Shown: piece after piece, positions 7,927 to 16,833 of the stretch | How the letters are laid out: each line of letters starts with the position of its first letter | Position numbering within the stretch: position 1 is the stretch's first letter | Source of the DNA: an uncultured Prevotella sp. | Lineage (GTDB): Bacteria; Bacteroidota; Bacteroidia; Bacteroidales; Bacteroidaceae | Direction of reading: 5' to 3' | Assembly (NCBI GenBank): GCA_937895845.1 | Contig: CALBLK010000021.1 | Span: 1 to 27,767 of the forward strand | Length of the DNA stretch: 27,767 nt | Notes under the pieces: generated by a model | Database searches by the model: none | What the model was told of the DNA's origin: nothing | What the model saw: the letters and a program-made list of their open reading frames with translations, nothing else | Made by a program: the position numbers and the translations under genes

Positions 7927-9051
7927 CTATTTTATAAGTTTCAGCACCTCCCCGGCGATGATGTCGGCCGAGTTGGGCATGCCCAGCTTCTTGATGTTCG
8001 CGCTCAGCGTGTCCAGACGGGCCTTGTCACCCACCGTTTTGATGGCCAGTGGCAGCAGGTTGTCGGTGGCCTCGGCATCCTTCATGCAGATGGCGGCATC
8101 CTTTTCAACCAGGGCCATGGCATTTTTTGTCTGGTGGTCTTCGGCCACATTGGGAGAGGGCACAAGGATGACAGGCTTTCCGATGAGGCAGAACTCCGAG
8201 ATGCTCCCGGCCCCTGCCCTGCTCACCACCAGGTCGGCCGCCCTGTAAGCTGCGCCCATGTCGGCGATGAAGTCGGTCACCTTGAGGTTGGGTGTCTCGC
8301 CAAACGCTTTCAGCTCGTCCATGACCTTGGCGTAGTAGTACTTTCCCGTCTGCAGGACGAACTGTACGTCACTGCCTCTCACCAGGTCCAGATGGTGCAT
8401 CACACTCTCGTTGACCGTCCTTGCGCCGAGGCTTCCGCCCACCAGCAGGATGGTCTTGCGGCCCGGGCGAAGACCGAGGCTTGCCTGTGCCTCCTCCCTG
8501 GTCATGGTGTTCTCCAGCAGGTTCTGGCGCACGGGGTTGCCCGTCTTGATGATTTTGCCGGCGGGGAAGAAGCGTTCCATGTGGTCGTAGGCCACGCATA
8601 TCCTTGCCGCCTTGGCCGCCAGGTGCTTGTTGGTCACGCCGGCATACGAGTTCTGCTCCTGTATCAGACAGGGTATTCCCATGCTGCTGGCCGCGTCAAG
8701 GGTGGCCGCGCTGGCATAGCCTCCAACGCCGACGGCGACCTGTGGCCTGAAGTTTTTGATAATGGAACGGACCATCCGCTTGCTTCTCAAGAAGTCGAAA
8801 AGCACGCTGATGTTCTTGGGTGACCACAGCGGGCGGATGAGTCCGCGCACGGGAAGTCCCTTGATTTCATACCCGGCGGCTGGCACGCGCTGCATCTCCA
8901 TGCGTCCCAGGGCGCCAACAAAGAGTATCTTGGCCTCGGGCCTCACCTTTTTAATTGCGTTGGCAATGGACACTGCGGGGAAGATGTGCCCTCCTGTTCC
9001 GCCTCCGCTGATGACAATTCTTGTTTCCTCGTCCATTTTTCTGTTCTTCAT
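7927..9051 (-). CDS. murG: Lipid II-forming GlcNAc transferase MurG
   Basis: 374 residues from the first ATG. MurG transfers GlcNAc from UDP-GlcNAc to lipid I on the inner face of the cytoplasmic membrane, making lipid II. Visible GT28 motifs are ISGGGTGGHIFPA (N-terminal G-loop, residues 15-26), GVGGYAS, the QEQNSYAG loop, TGNPVRQ and the C-terminal LVGGSLGA, SRAGAGSISE and QTKNA. The start is uncertain. The ATG at 9036 gives MDEETRIVIS, which fits the family N-terminus better, and a stem-loop sits only 3 nt upstream of the 9051 ATG, where it would hinder initiation there. A promoter -7 box at 9084-9091 suggests this gene and those after it can also be transcribed separately. Confidence 0.97.
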   Translation of the reverse strand: MKNRKMDEETRIVISGGGTGGHIFPAVSIANAIKKVRPEAKILFVGALGRMEMQRVPAAGYEIKGLPVRGLIRPLWSPKNISVLFDFLRSKRMVRSIIKNFRPQVAVGVGGYASAATLDAASSMGIPCLIQEQNSYAGVTNKHLAAKAARICVAYDHMERFFPAGKIIKTGNPVRQNLLENTMTREEAQASLGLRPGRKTILLVGGSLGARTVNESVMHHLDLVRGSDVQFVLQTGKYYYAKVMDELKAFGETPNLKVTDFIADMGAAYRAADLVVSRAGAGSISEFCLIGKPVILVPSPNVAEDHQTKNAMALVEKDAAICMKDAEATDNLLPLAIKTVGDKARLDTLSANIKKLGMPNSADIIAGEVLKLIK

Positions 9052-9054
9052 TCC

Positions 9055-9072
9055 GACAGGTCCGGGCCTGTC
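9055..9072 (-). other. Stem-loop in the murG leader
   Basis: GACAGG (9055-9060) and CCTGTC (9067-9072) form a perfect 6-bp stem with a 6-nt loop. It lies between the murG -7 box and the start codon and would be transcribed as most of a short leader. Confidence 0.45.
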
Positions 9073-9083
9073 ATATCATTTCG

Positions 9084-9091
9084 CAAAATTA
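9084..9091 (-). promoter_or_regulatory. Bacteroidota -7 box (TAATTTTG) before murG
   Basis: The minus strand reads TAATTTTG, an exact TAnnTTTG match, in an A+T-rich 79-nt gap between ftsW and murG. A start of transcription near 9078 would give a leader of about 27-42 nt. No good -33 element is visible. Confidence 0.55.
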
Positions 9092-9130
9092 CAACTTTTA
9101 TTTTTCTTTCCCACTATAACCGCCTATTTT

Positions 9131-10417
9131 TTATTCGGCACGCGCCGCCCCAGCACTGGCTTTAGGGCCGCTTCCTGCGGATGTCCGCATCTTGGCCGAA
9201 CGGCTCACGCTCAGTATGGCCCCGATGTAGGCGCAGTTGATAATGGTCGAGGTTCCGCCCTTGCTGATGAGCGGCAGCGGCTGGCCTGTCACCGGCACGA
9301 TGCCCACGGCCACCATCATGTTGAATGTGGCCTGCACAACGAGCAGCATCGCCAGTCCCATGACAAGGAAAGCGGGGAAGTTGTTCTCGCACCGGCTGGC
9401 TATCTGGCCCGCCCTGAACAGCAGAATGGCATACAAAAGCACCACGAACGCCGCGCCCCAGATGCCCGTCTCCTCAATGATGATGGCAAAGATGAAGTCT
9501 GAGAAAGCCTGGGCCAGGAAGTCGCGCTCAACGGAGTTGCCCGGTCCCCTGCCGATGACGTTGCTCGAAACAATGGCGATGTTGGCATGTGCCACCTGCG
9601 CGTCTTTGTCCAGGTCGTAGTCTTCGGGTTTCACCTTCTCGTCATCGGCAAACGTCATGACACGTGACTGCCATGTGCCAACGCGGCGCAACAGCCTGGC
9701 CACTGCACTTTTTTTCTCCTTTGTGGAGTCTTGCGCAGCCTCTGTCTGTCTGGCCTGGCTCAGCCCGGGGGGCGTTTCTCCGTTGTCACGTCCCACCGCC
9801 ATGGCTGTCAGCAGCAACACAAGCGCCAGCCCAACTACCACACCAACCAGCTTGGCGAGCTGCCTGGCCGGCACCCGCCCGACGACCATCATCAGAAAGA
9901 TGACCGTGCAGAGCAGAATGGCGGTGGAGAGGTTTTCAATCATGATAAGGAAGGCGATGGGTACTGTCAGAAACATGATGTACTTGAAAGCGTTGCGGTC
10001 GGCCCCGTGCTCATGCTGTGTGGCGCTCAGAATCTGCGCCACCACAAGCACCATCGTGCCCTTGGCAATCTCAGAGGGCTGGAACGTAAAGCCCATCAGC
10101 TCTACGACGCGCTGCGCACCGTTGATTTTCTCGCCGCCAAAGAACGCCCACAGCAGGGTGAGCACCGAGACAGCCAGCAGGAAGGGTGTGGCCAGCTTGA
10201 AGTAGCGGCATGGGATGTTGAGGATGACCACCGCCACAAACACGCCTAAGAGAAGCATGCCCGAGTGCTTGACGATGGGCATGATGAAGTTGTTGCTCTT
10301 GTAGGTCAGACCGCTTGAAGCGCTGAACACCTCCACCACACTAATCATGCAGAGGAAGAAGAACACCATCCACACCACCTTGTCGCCCTTGAATATGTTG
10401 CCTATTTTCTTGTTCAT
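9131..10417 (-). CDS. ftsW: Peptidoglycan glycosyltransferase FtsW (SEDS family)
   Basis: 428 residues with about 8-10 hydrophobic segments. FtsW polymerises glycan strands at the septum together with the transpeptidase FtsI. SEDS signatures include INGAQR and FQPSEIAKGTMVL near 95-125, the ENLSTAIL segment, GRGPGNS, QAFSDFIFAIIIEETG and the C-terminal GIVPVTGQPLPLISKGGTS. A long hydrophilic stretch of about 65 residues (about 210-275, with GETPPGLSQARQ and KVKPEDYDLDKD) forms the large extracytoplasmic loop. The tail is rich in Ala, Ser and Gly. The gene starts 21 nt after murD. FtsW rather than RodA is chosen because of its place in the dcw cluster. Confidence 0.95.
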   Translation of the reverse strand: MNKKIGNIFKGDKVVWMVFFFLCMISVVEVFSASSGLTYKSNNFIMPIVKHSGMLLLGVFVAVVILNIPCRYFKLATPFLLAVSVLTLLWAFFGGEKINGAQRVVELMGFTFQPSEIAKGTMVLVVAQILSATQHEHGADRNAFKYIMFLTVPIAFLIMIENLSTAILLCTVIFLMMVVGRVPARQLAKLVGVVVGLALVLLLTAMAVGRDNGETPPGLSQARQTEAAQDSTKEKKSAVARLLRRVGTWQSRVMTFADDEKVKPEDYDLDKDAQVAHANIAIVSSNVIGRGPGNSVERDFLAQAFSDFIFAIIIEETGIWGAAFVVLLYAILLFRAGQIASRCENNFPAFLVMGLAMLLVVQATFNMMVAVGIVPVTGQPLPLISKGGTSTIINCAYIGAILSVSRSAKMRTSAGSGPKASAGAARAE

Positions 10418-10438
10418 TTCTTTGTTTGCTCCACGTCA

Positions 10439-11770
10439 TCAGAGGTTTCTCACCAGTGCCTTGAACTGCTCGCCGCGGTCTTCCATGTTCTTGAACAGGT
10501 CGAAGCTGGCGCAGCACGGGCTGAGCAGCACCGTTTCGCCGGGCAGGGCCATCTCGCGGCAGGCCTCCACGCAGTCTTTCATGGAGTGGGTGTCGCGCAC
10601 GGGGATGCCCATTCCGTCAAAGAAACTGTGCAGTTTGGAATTGTCGGCTCCGAGATACACCAGGCCGCTGCACTTCTGTGCCACCAAGTCCTTGATGGCA
10701 TTGTAATCGTTACCCTTGTCCTTTCCGCCCAGGATGAGCACCACCTTGGTTTTCATGCTCTCCAGGGCATACCAGCAGGCGTCCACATTGGTGGCTTTTG
10801 AGTCGTTGACGTACAGCACGCCGTTCACCGTGGTCACCCGCTCCAGCCGGTGCTCCACTCCGGGGAAGTCGCTCAGTCCCTGGCGAATCACCTCGTGGTC
10901 AATGCCCGCGAGGTTGGCTGCGATGCCAGCCGCCAGGCTGTTGTACAGATTGTGCTTGCCCGCGAGGCCCAGCTCGTCTTGACTCATGCGGAACACGGTT
11001 GGCCGCTCTATGGTGTATTCACCTTTTTCTACATAGCCCACACAGCCCGGCTCCCTTGTCTCTGCAAAGGGGTATCGCCCGGCCTTGATGTCATGCTTGC
11101 CCAGCTCGCGCTTCACAACGGGGTCGTCGTTCCAGTAGACGAACGCGTCCGAGGGGGTCTGGTTCTGGATGATGCGCATCTTGGCATTCACATAGTTCTG
11201 CATACAGTAGTTGTAGCGGTCCAGGTGGTCGGGCGTGATGTTGAGCAGGATGGCAATGTTGGCGCGGAAATCGTACATGTTGTCAAGCTGGAACGAGCTC
11301 AGTTCGATGATGTAATACTCGTGGGGCGACTCCGCAACCTGCAAGGCCAGTGACTTTCCGATGTTTCCGGCCAGTCCGGCGTCATAGCCGGCCTTCTTGA
11401 ATATGTGGTAGATGAGCGATGTGGTGGTGGTCTTTCCGTTGCTGCCCGTGATGCAAACCATCTTGGCGTCGGTGTAGCGCCCGGCCAGCTCTATCTCGCT
11501 GATGACGTGGATGCCCTTGGCTTTCACCTTGACCATCATCGGGGCGGTGTCGGGGATGCCTGGACTCTTGACTATCTCGTCGGCACCAAGGATGCGCTCC
11601 TCGGTGTGGCGGCCCTCCTCCCAGCTGATGCCGTGGCTGTCGAGCAGTGCCTTGTACTTGTCGGCTATCGTCGACATGTCCGACACAAACACGTCGAAGC
11701 CCTCTTTCTTGGCCAGCACGGCGGCGCCTGCACCGCTCTCGCCGGCTCCCAATATCACGATTCTCTTCAT
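10439..11770 (-). CDS. murD: UDP-N-acetylmuramoyl-L-alanine--D-glutamate ligase MurD
   Basis: 443 residues. MurD adds D-glutamate to UDP-MurNAc-L-Ala in the cytoplasm. The N-terminal domain begins with a Rossmann-like loop (RIVILGAGESGAGAA) and has KSPGIP. The Mur-ligase P-loop TGSNGKTTTT is at 108-117. Further motifs are GLAGNIGKSL, IELSSFQLD, NITPDHLDRY, the C-terminal VNDSKATNVDA, LILGGKDKGNDY and the LLSPCCASFDLFKNMEDRGEQF end, all typical of MurD. A 118-nt gap separates it from mraY. The gap has a short GC-rich inverted repeat (about 11817-11831) and no convincing promoter. Confidence 0.98.
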   Translation of the reverse strand: MKRIVILGAGESGAGAAVLAKKEGFDVFVSDMSTIADKYKALLDSHGISWEEGRHTEERILGADEIVKSPGIPDTAPMMVKVKAKGIHVISEIELAGRYTDAKMVCITGSNGKTTTTSLIYHIFKKAGYDAGLAGNIGKSLALQVAESPHEYYIIELSSFQLDNMYDFRANIAILLNITPDHLDRYNYCMQNYVNAKMRIIQNQTPSDAFVYWNDDPVVKRELGKHDIKAGRYPFAETREPGCVGYVEKGEYTIERPTVFRMSQDELGLAGKHNLYNSLAAGIAANLAGIDHEVIRQGLSDFPGVEHRLERVTTVNGVLYVNDSKATNVDACWYALESMKTKVVLILGGKDKGNDYNAIKDLVAQKCSGLVYLGADNSKLHSFFDGMGIPVRDTHSMKDCVEACREMALPGETVLLSPCCASFDLFKNMEDRGEQFKALVRNL

Positions 11771-11888
11771 AAGCTGATGTTCTAAATGATTTGTCTATGT
11801 GTGTTTGCAAGTGTGACGGCCCGCTGCCGTTCCCGGCATAGGCTGCGCCGTTCTCCGCGCCCGTTTGCTTCACCTGGCGCAACCGCCC

Positions 11889-13160
11889 TCACCTCACCTT
11901 GAGCGTGATGATGGTCAGCGCGGCCAGGATGACGGTCACAATCCAAAAGCGTATGGTGATTTTAGCCTCGTGGAACGGCCGGTGCGGCCACCCTTTCAGC
12001 AGGTAGGTGCTCGTCTTGTCAAGCTGCGAGTCAAGCCGCCTGAAGTTGTCGTGGATGGGCGTGGCGCGGAACACGCGCACGCGCCGCCCCTTGCGCTTCT
12101 CCCACCTAAACCACTGTGTCTGGATGATCACGCTAAGGCTCTCCACGAAGAAGATGCCGCAGAGCACCGGCAGCAGCAGTTCCTTGTGGATAATGATGGC
12201 GCACACGGCGATAATCCCGCCGATGGTGAGCGAGCCTGTGTCGCCCATGAACACCTGGGCCGGGTAGGCGTTATACCACAGGAAACCTATCATGGCTCCC
12301 ACAAAGGCGCAGATGAACACCACGAGTTCCTCAGAACCTGGAATATACATAATGTTCAGATAAGCCGCATACTCGATGTGGCTTGACACATACGCCAGGA
12401 TGCCCAGCGCAACGCCGATGATGGCCGAGTTGCCCGCACACATGCCGTCCATTCCGTCGTTTAGGTTGGCGCCGTTCGACACCGCTGTCACCACGAGGAT
12501 GGTCATCACCACGAAGAGCACCCAGCCCGCCGCTGTCTTGTACTTTCCGCAAAACGCCATCACCTCCTGGTAGTCCAGGTTGTGGTTCTTTAGAAAGGGT
12601 ATCGTGGTCTTGAGCGACTTCTCCGCCTCGCTCTTGTGCTTCACCACCGTCACGTGGTTCTGCTTCTCCAGCGTGACATTCTCGCGCATCACCGCATCCG
12701 GGCTGAAATAGAGCACCAGCCCCACAATCAGGCCGATGGTCACCTGCCCAACAATCTTGTACTTGCCCTTGAGTCCCTCCTTGTTTTTCTTGAAAATCTT
12801 GATGTAGTCGTCAAGGAAGCCAAGGAAGCCGAGCCACACCGTGGTCACAATCATCAGGATAAGGTAAATGTTCCTCATGCGCCCGAGCAGCAGCACTGGC
12901 AGCAGGATGGCCACAATGATGATGATGCCGCCCATGGTAGGCACGCCCTTCTTCTCCACGCCAAAGGGGTCGATCTTGGCATCACGCTGCACCTCCGAGA
13001 TGTTTCTGCGCTTCATGAACTTGATGAAGCGCTCGCCGAACCACGCGGAGATGACAAGCGAGAGAATAAGGGTGAGCAGCGCCCTGAACGAGATGTACAG
13101 CCAGATGTGGGATCCCGAGATGTCGTACTGGTCTAGGAACCTGAAAAGATAATACAGCAT
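11889..13160 (-). CDS. mraY: Phospho-N-acetylmuramoyl-pentapeptide transferase MraY
   Basis: 423 residues with about 10 membrane segments. MraY moves phospho-MurNAc-pentapeptide onto undecaprenyl phosphate to make lipid I. Family motifs are GVPTMGG, the Asp pair FLDDYIK, NGANLNDGMDG and NAYPAQVFMGDTGSL. The protein is some 60 residues longer than E. coli MraY because of a hydrophilic insert around 155-215 and a smaller one after the PIH motif; both appear to be lineage features. In E. coli the cytoplasmic loop reads PIHHHFE with a conserved His triad. Here it reads PIHDNFR, so only the first His is kept. The gene lies 18 nt after murE. Confidence 0.97.
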   Translation of the reverse strand: MLYYLFRFLDQYDISGSHIWLYISFRALLTLILSLVISAWFGERFIKFMKRRNISEVQRDAKIDPFGVEKKGVPTMGGIIIIVAILLPVLLLGRMRNIYLILMIVTTVWLGFLGFLDDYIKIFKKNKEGLKGKYKIVGQVTIGLIVGLVLYFSPDAVMRENVTLEKQNHVTVVKHKSEAEKSLKTTIPFLKNHNLDYQEVMAFCGKYKTAAGWVLFVVMTILVVTAVSNGANLNDGMDGMCAGNSAIIGVALGILAYVSSHIEYAAYLNIMYIPGSEELVVFICAFVGAMIGFLWYNAYPAQVFMGDTGSLTIGGIIAVCAIIIHKELLLPVLCGIFFVESLSVIIQTQWFRWEKRKGRRVRVFRATPIHDNFRRLDSQLDKTSTYLLKGWPHRPFHEAKITIRFWIVTVILAALTIITLKVR

Positions 13161-13178
13161 AAGCCTTTCGGTTGTTGG

Positions 13179-14630
13179 TTATTGGAAAGCCTTTCTCACT
13201 TCCTCCTTGTCGTCAAAGTGGTGTTTCACCCCTTTCACCTCCTGGTAGTTCTCGTGGCCCTTGCCGGCAATGAGCACCACATCGCCCTTCTGGGCCATCA
13301 TGCAGGCTGTGCGGATGGCCTCGCGGCGGTCAACGATGCTCAGCACCTTCTTCATCTGCTGGGCGTTGAGTCCGGCCAGCATGTCGTTGATGATGTCCTG
13401 CGGCTCCTCAAAGCGCGGGTTGTCGCTGGTGATAATCACACGGTCGCTCTGTCTCACGGCCTCCTGGGCCATCAGCGGGCGCTTGCCCTTGTCACGGTTG
13501 CCGCCCGCTCCGCACACTGTGATCACGCGGCCCTTGCCCTCCAGCACCTCGTGAATGGCGTTGAGCACATTGGCCAAGGCGTCTGGCGTGTGGGCGTAGT
13601 CCACGATGGCGGTATAGCCTGTGGGCGACTGCAGGGGCTCCAGCCGTCCGCTCACGCTCTTCAGCGTGCTCATCACCACGAGGATGTCCTCGGGCTGCTT
13701 GCCCAGCATCACTGCTGCGCCATAGACGGCCAGCAGGTTGCTCACATTGAACTTGCCGATGAACTGCACGCCCACCTCTCTGCCGTTGATGTCAAGGTAC
13801 ATGCCCTCAAAATGGCACTCGATGATGTGCGCTCTGAAGTCGGCCATCGTCCGTATCGAGTAGGTCTTCACCGTGGCCTTGGTGTTCTGCACCATCACCA
13901 TGCCATTCTTGTCGTCGGCGTTGGTTATGGCAAAGGCGGTCTTGGGCAGACCGTCAAAGAACGCCTTTTTGGCGTTGCGGTAGTTCTCAAAGGTTTTGTG
14001 ATAGTCCAGGTGGTCACGCGTGAGATTGGTGAAGATGCCGCCCGTAAAGCGCAGTCCGCCGATGCGCTTCTGGGCGATGGCATGGCTGGAGCACTCCATG
14101 AATGCATACTCGCAGCCGGCCTCGACCATGCGTGCCAGCAGCTGGTTCAGTTCGATGGGGCCGGGCGTGGTGTGGTCAGCGGCAATCGGTTCGCCGTCAA
14201 CATAGTTGCACACGGTCGAGAGCAGCCCGCACCTGTGGCCCATCTTGCGGAACATATTATATAATAAAGTGGCGACAGTGGTCTTGCCGTTGGTTCCCGT
14301 CACGCCAACCAGCCGCAGCTTCTCCGACGGATAGCCATAGAAGGCGGTGGCCACGGGACCCACGGCATCCTCTGTCGACCCGGCCGTGATATAGGTCACG
14401 CCCTCGGCCAAGGCCTCGGGCAATGTCTCGCAGAGCACCGCCACGGCGCCCTGCTCCACTGCCTTTCCGATATAACTGTGGCCATCGGCCTGCGTGCCTC
14501 TGATGGCGACAAACAGGTATCCAGCCTTGATGTGGCGGGAGTCTATGTCGACTCCTGCAATCTCAATGTCCGTCGGGCCGTTAACGGCCAGCACCTTCAC
14601 ATTCTTGAGCAACTCGTTCAGTTTCATCAT
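13179..14630 (-). CDS. murE: UDP-MurNAc-tripeptide synthetase MurE (meso-diaminopimelate-adding)
   Basis: 483 residues. MurE adds the third amino acid of the stem peptide. The P-loop GVTGTNGKTTVATLLY is at 109-124, TTPGPIEL is at 154-161, and the Ser/His-rich MECSSHAI segment is present. The substrate-selecting motif reads DNPR at 403-406 (TSDNPRFEEP). DNPR is the signature of MurE enzymes that use meso-diaminopimelate, whereas lysine-adding enzymes have other residues, so the cell wall is predicted to be the meso-DAP type. The first two codons are both ATG and either could be the start. The gene is 49 nt after ftsI and 18 nt before mraY. Confidence 0.98.
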   Translation of the reverse strand: MMKLNELLKNVKVLAVNGPTDIEIAGVDIDSRHIKAGYLFVAIRGTQADGHSYIGKAVEQGAVAVLCETLPEALAEGVTYITAGSTEDAVGPVATAFYGYPSEKLRLVGVTGTNGKTTVATLLYNMFRKMGHRCGLLSTVCNYVDGEPIAADHTTPGPIELNQLLARMVEAGCEYAFMECSSHAIAQKRIGGLRFTGGIFTNLTRDHLDYHKTFENYRNAKKAFFDGLPKTAFAITNADDKNGMVMVQNTKATVKTYSIRTMADFRAHIIECHFEGMYLDINGREVGVQFIGKFNVSNLLAVYGAAVMLGKQPEDILVVMSTLKSVSGRLEPLQSPTGYTAIVDYAHTPDALANVLNAIHEVLEGKGRVITVCGAGGNRDKGKRPLMAQEAVRQSDRVIITSDNPRFEEPQDIINDMLAGLNAQQMKKVLSIVDRREAIRTACMMAQKGDVVLIAGKGHENYQEVKGVKHHFDDKEEVRKAFQ

Positions 14631-14679
14631 GTTCTATCTGTTAGGTTTGTAATCGTATCTTGCAGAAGAAAAGACAGGG

Positions 14680-16833
14680 TCAGTTCTCCAGGGTCAGCTC
14701 GCACACGCCCCCGGGCACCACAGCCTGTCCGGGCGCATAGCTCTGGCTGGCCACCCGGCCGCGGCCCTTGAGCCTCACCCTCATGCCGCAGCTCTCCAAC
14801 AGGTAGACGGCGTCGCGCGCGCCCATGCCCGCCACGTCGGGCACCCTGTTGCGGGCTGGCCTCACCTGCCGGAGCACCACCTCGCCGGCTGTTCTCGCCG
14901 CCTTGCCCCAGATGGGGTTGCCGGTGGCATAGCTCCCGCTCCACTGCCGGCTGGTCTTGATGCCCAGCTGTTCCAGCACATAGTCAGCCGCCAGCACGTC
15001 ACCGTTCTTCACGTCGGGCACAAGGATGGATGCCGAATCGCGGGCGTCGGCCACGTCAAGCTTGAGGTGGCGCGCCATCACGCCCTCGGAGATATCGTGG
15101 AACACCTGTCCGCACATGACCCCGCCCGAGGCCGGAAGCCCCGACTTCTTCAGACATACGATGCAGCTGTACATCGGGTTGTCGGCCGGGAAGAAGCCGG
15201 CAAAGCTCAGCCAGTATCTCACCACGCCCGACTTGTAGCCGCGGCCGCCCTCGGCTATCTGCGCCGTCCCGGTCTTTCCGGCCACCTTGAACAGCTTCGA
15301 GCCGGCCCTCTTGCCCAGTCCCTGGCTCACCACGTGCTCCAGGATGGTCTGCATGGTTTTCACGGTCGACAGCTTGGCAATGCGGCTTTCCATCACCCGC
15401 TCGGGCGGGAACTCCGCCACTGTCTCCCCGTTCTTCACGATGCGCTGCACAAACCTGGGGCGCATCATGACACCATCGTTGGCTATGGCATTGTAGAACG
15501 TCACCGTGTTGATGGGGGGAATCTGTGTCTCGTAGCCAATGCTCATCCACGCGAGTGCCGTCTTGCTCCAGTTCAGATACTGCCCCCGGCTGTTCTTCTT
15601 CGGCATGCGGATGCGCGGCTTTGTGGCTCCCACCAGCGGCACGTGCAGGTCGCTGGCCAGTCCGGTGCGGTAGATGCCCTTGACAAAATCCTCCGGGTGG
15701 TTGCCGTAATGCTCGTCAATGATGCGGCTCACGCCGATGTTCGAGCTCACCTCCAGGCACCTTGGCAGCGAGATAACCTGGTAGCCTCCGCGCCGCCAGT
15801 TGTGGTCCTTCATGGTGCGCCCGTGCATGTTCCATTCGCCGGGGCCGGTGTCCACACGGTAGGTGGTGTCCACCACCCCGTCGTCAAGCGCCACCATCAG
15901 CGAGGCCGTCTTGAACACCGAGCCAGGCTCGCGCAGGTCGGCCACAGCGTTGTTCTTGATTTCCCTGTATTTGCCGTCGGCGCACTTTGTCATGTTGACG
16001 ATAGCCTTCACGTCGCCCGTCTTCACCTCCATGAGGATGGCCACGCCCAGGTCGCCGTTGATTTCGCGCAGCTCGTTCACCACAGCCCGCTCGGCCAGGT
16101 CCTGCATATACACATCAATGGTGGTCACGATATCGGCACCGTCAATGGGGGGTGTCACCGGGACATTCATAAACCTGTTGAGCACCTTTCGGCGGTGGGT
16201 GATGCCGTTGACGCCGCGCAGGATAGAGTCGTACGACAGCTCCAGGCCGCAGCGCGCACTGTCCTTGGCGCCAAACATGTCGCCCACGGTGCGCTGGGCC
16301 AGCGAGCCAAAGGGCAGCCGGCGCGAGTTGAACTCCTCGCAGTGGAACCCCCCCTTGAAAGCCGACAGGCTGAACACGGGCAGCCGCTTCACCTCCGTAT
16401 AGGTGTTGTAGTCAATGCGGCGTGGCCAGATGGGCCAGTTGCGCGACATCTTACGGTGCCCCCGCTCCAGATCACGCTTGAACTCGGCAGCGGTCTTTGA
16501 GGGGAATATCCGGTGCAGGCCCTCGCAAATGAGGTCAACGCTGTCGTTCCACATGGTGTCCTTCTTCAGTCCGCCAGCCTCAAAGTCCATGTATATCTTG
16601 AACTCGGGTATGCTGCTGGCCATCAGTTGCCCGTCGCAGCTCAGGATGTTGCCGCGGGTGGGCTTCACGCTCACGCTGTCGCGCTTCAGCCGCGAGGCCA
16701 CCTCAGTCCAGTAGGTTTTCTCGGCTGTCATGATATAGATGGCCTTGCCCAGGACAACCAGTCCGAGCAGGGTGAAGAACACGGCTATCACGAAATAGCG
16801 CAGCATCACGCTTCGGTTGTCAAACTTACTCAT
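14680..16833 (-). CDS. ftsI: Septal transpeptidase FtsI (PBP3-type penicillin-binding protein with PASTA repeats)
   Basis: 717 residues. This class B penicillin-binding protein cross-links septal peptidoglycan in partnership with FtsW. It has one N-terminal membrane segment (about 11-35), a pedestal domain starting at R60-G-N, and the transpeptidase domain. The three active-site motifs are intact: S305-V-F-K308 (catalytic Ser305), S363-S-N365 and K520-T-G522. After residue 600 come two PASTA-like units (about 604-660 and 663-716), which is usual for the Bacteroidota enzyme and explains why it is longer than E. coli FtsI. Its start overlaps the end of ftsL by 8 nt, implying translational coupling. 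Confidence 0.97.
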   Translation of the reverse strand: MSKFDNRSVMLRYFVIAVFFTLLGLVVLGKAIYIMTAEKTYWTEVASRLKRDSVSVKPTRGNILSCDGQLMASSIPEFKIYMDFEAGGLKKDTMWNDSVDLICEGLHRIFPSKTAAEFKRDLERGHRKMSRNWPIWPRRIDYNTYTEVKRLPVFSLSAFKGGFHCEEFNSRRLPFGSLAQRTVGDMFGAKDSARCGLELSYDSILRGVNGITHRRKVLNRFMNVPVTPPIDGADIVTTIDVYMQDLAERAVVNELREINGDLGVAILMEVKTGDVKAIVNMTKCADGKYREIKNNAVADLREPGSVFKTASLMVALDDGVVDTTYRVDTGPGEWNMHGRTMKDHNWRRGGYQVISLPRCLEVSSNIGVSRIIDEHYGNHPEDFVKGIYRTGLASDLHVPLVGATKPRIRMPKKNSRGQYLNWSKTALAWMSIGYETQIPPINTVTFYNAIANDGVMMRPRFVQRIVKNGETVAEFPPERVMESRIAKLSTVKTMQTILEHVVSQGLGKRAGSKLFKVAGKTGTAQIAEGGRGYKSGVVRYWLSFAGFFPADNPMYSCIVCLKKSGLPASGGVMCGQVFHDISEGVMARHLKLDVADARDSASILVPDVKNGDVLAADYVLEQLGIKTSRQWSGSYATGNPIWGKAARTAGEVVLRQVRPARNRVPDVAGMGARDAVYLLESCGMRVRLKGRGRVASQSYAPGQAVVPGGVCELTLEN

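Noticed and set aside
15067..16500. 477-codon plus-strand open frame antisense to ftsI
   Set aside because: No recognisable domains; the minus strand encodes all three penicillin-binding motifs.
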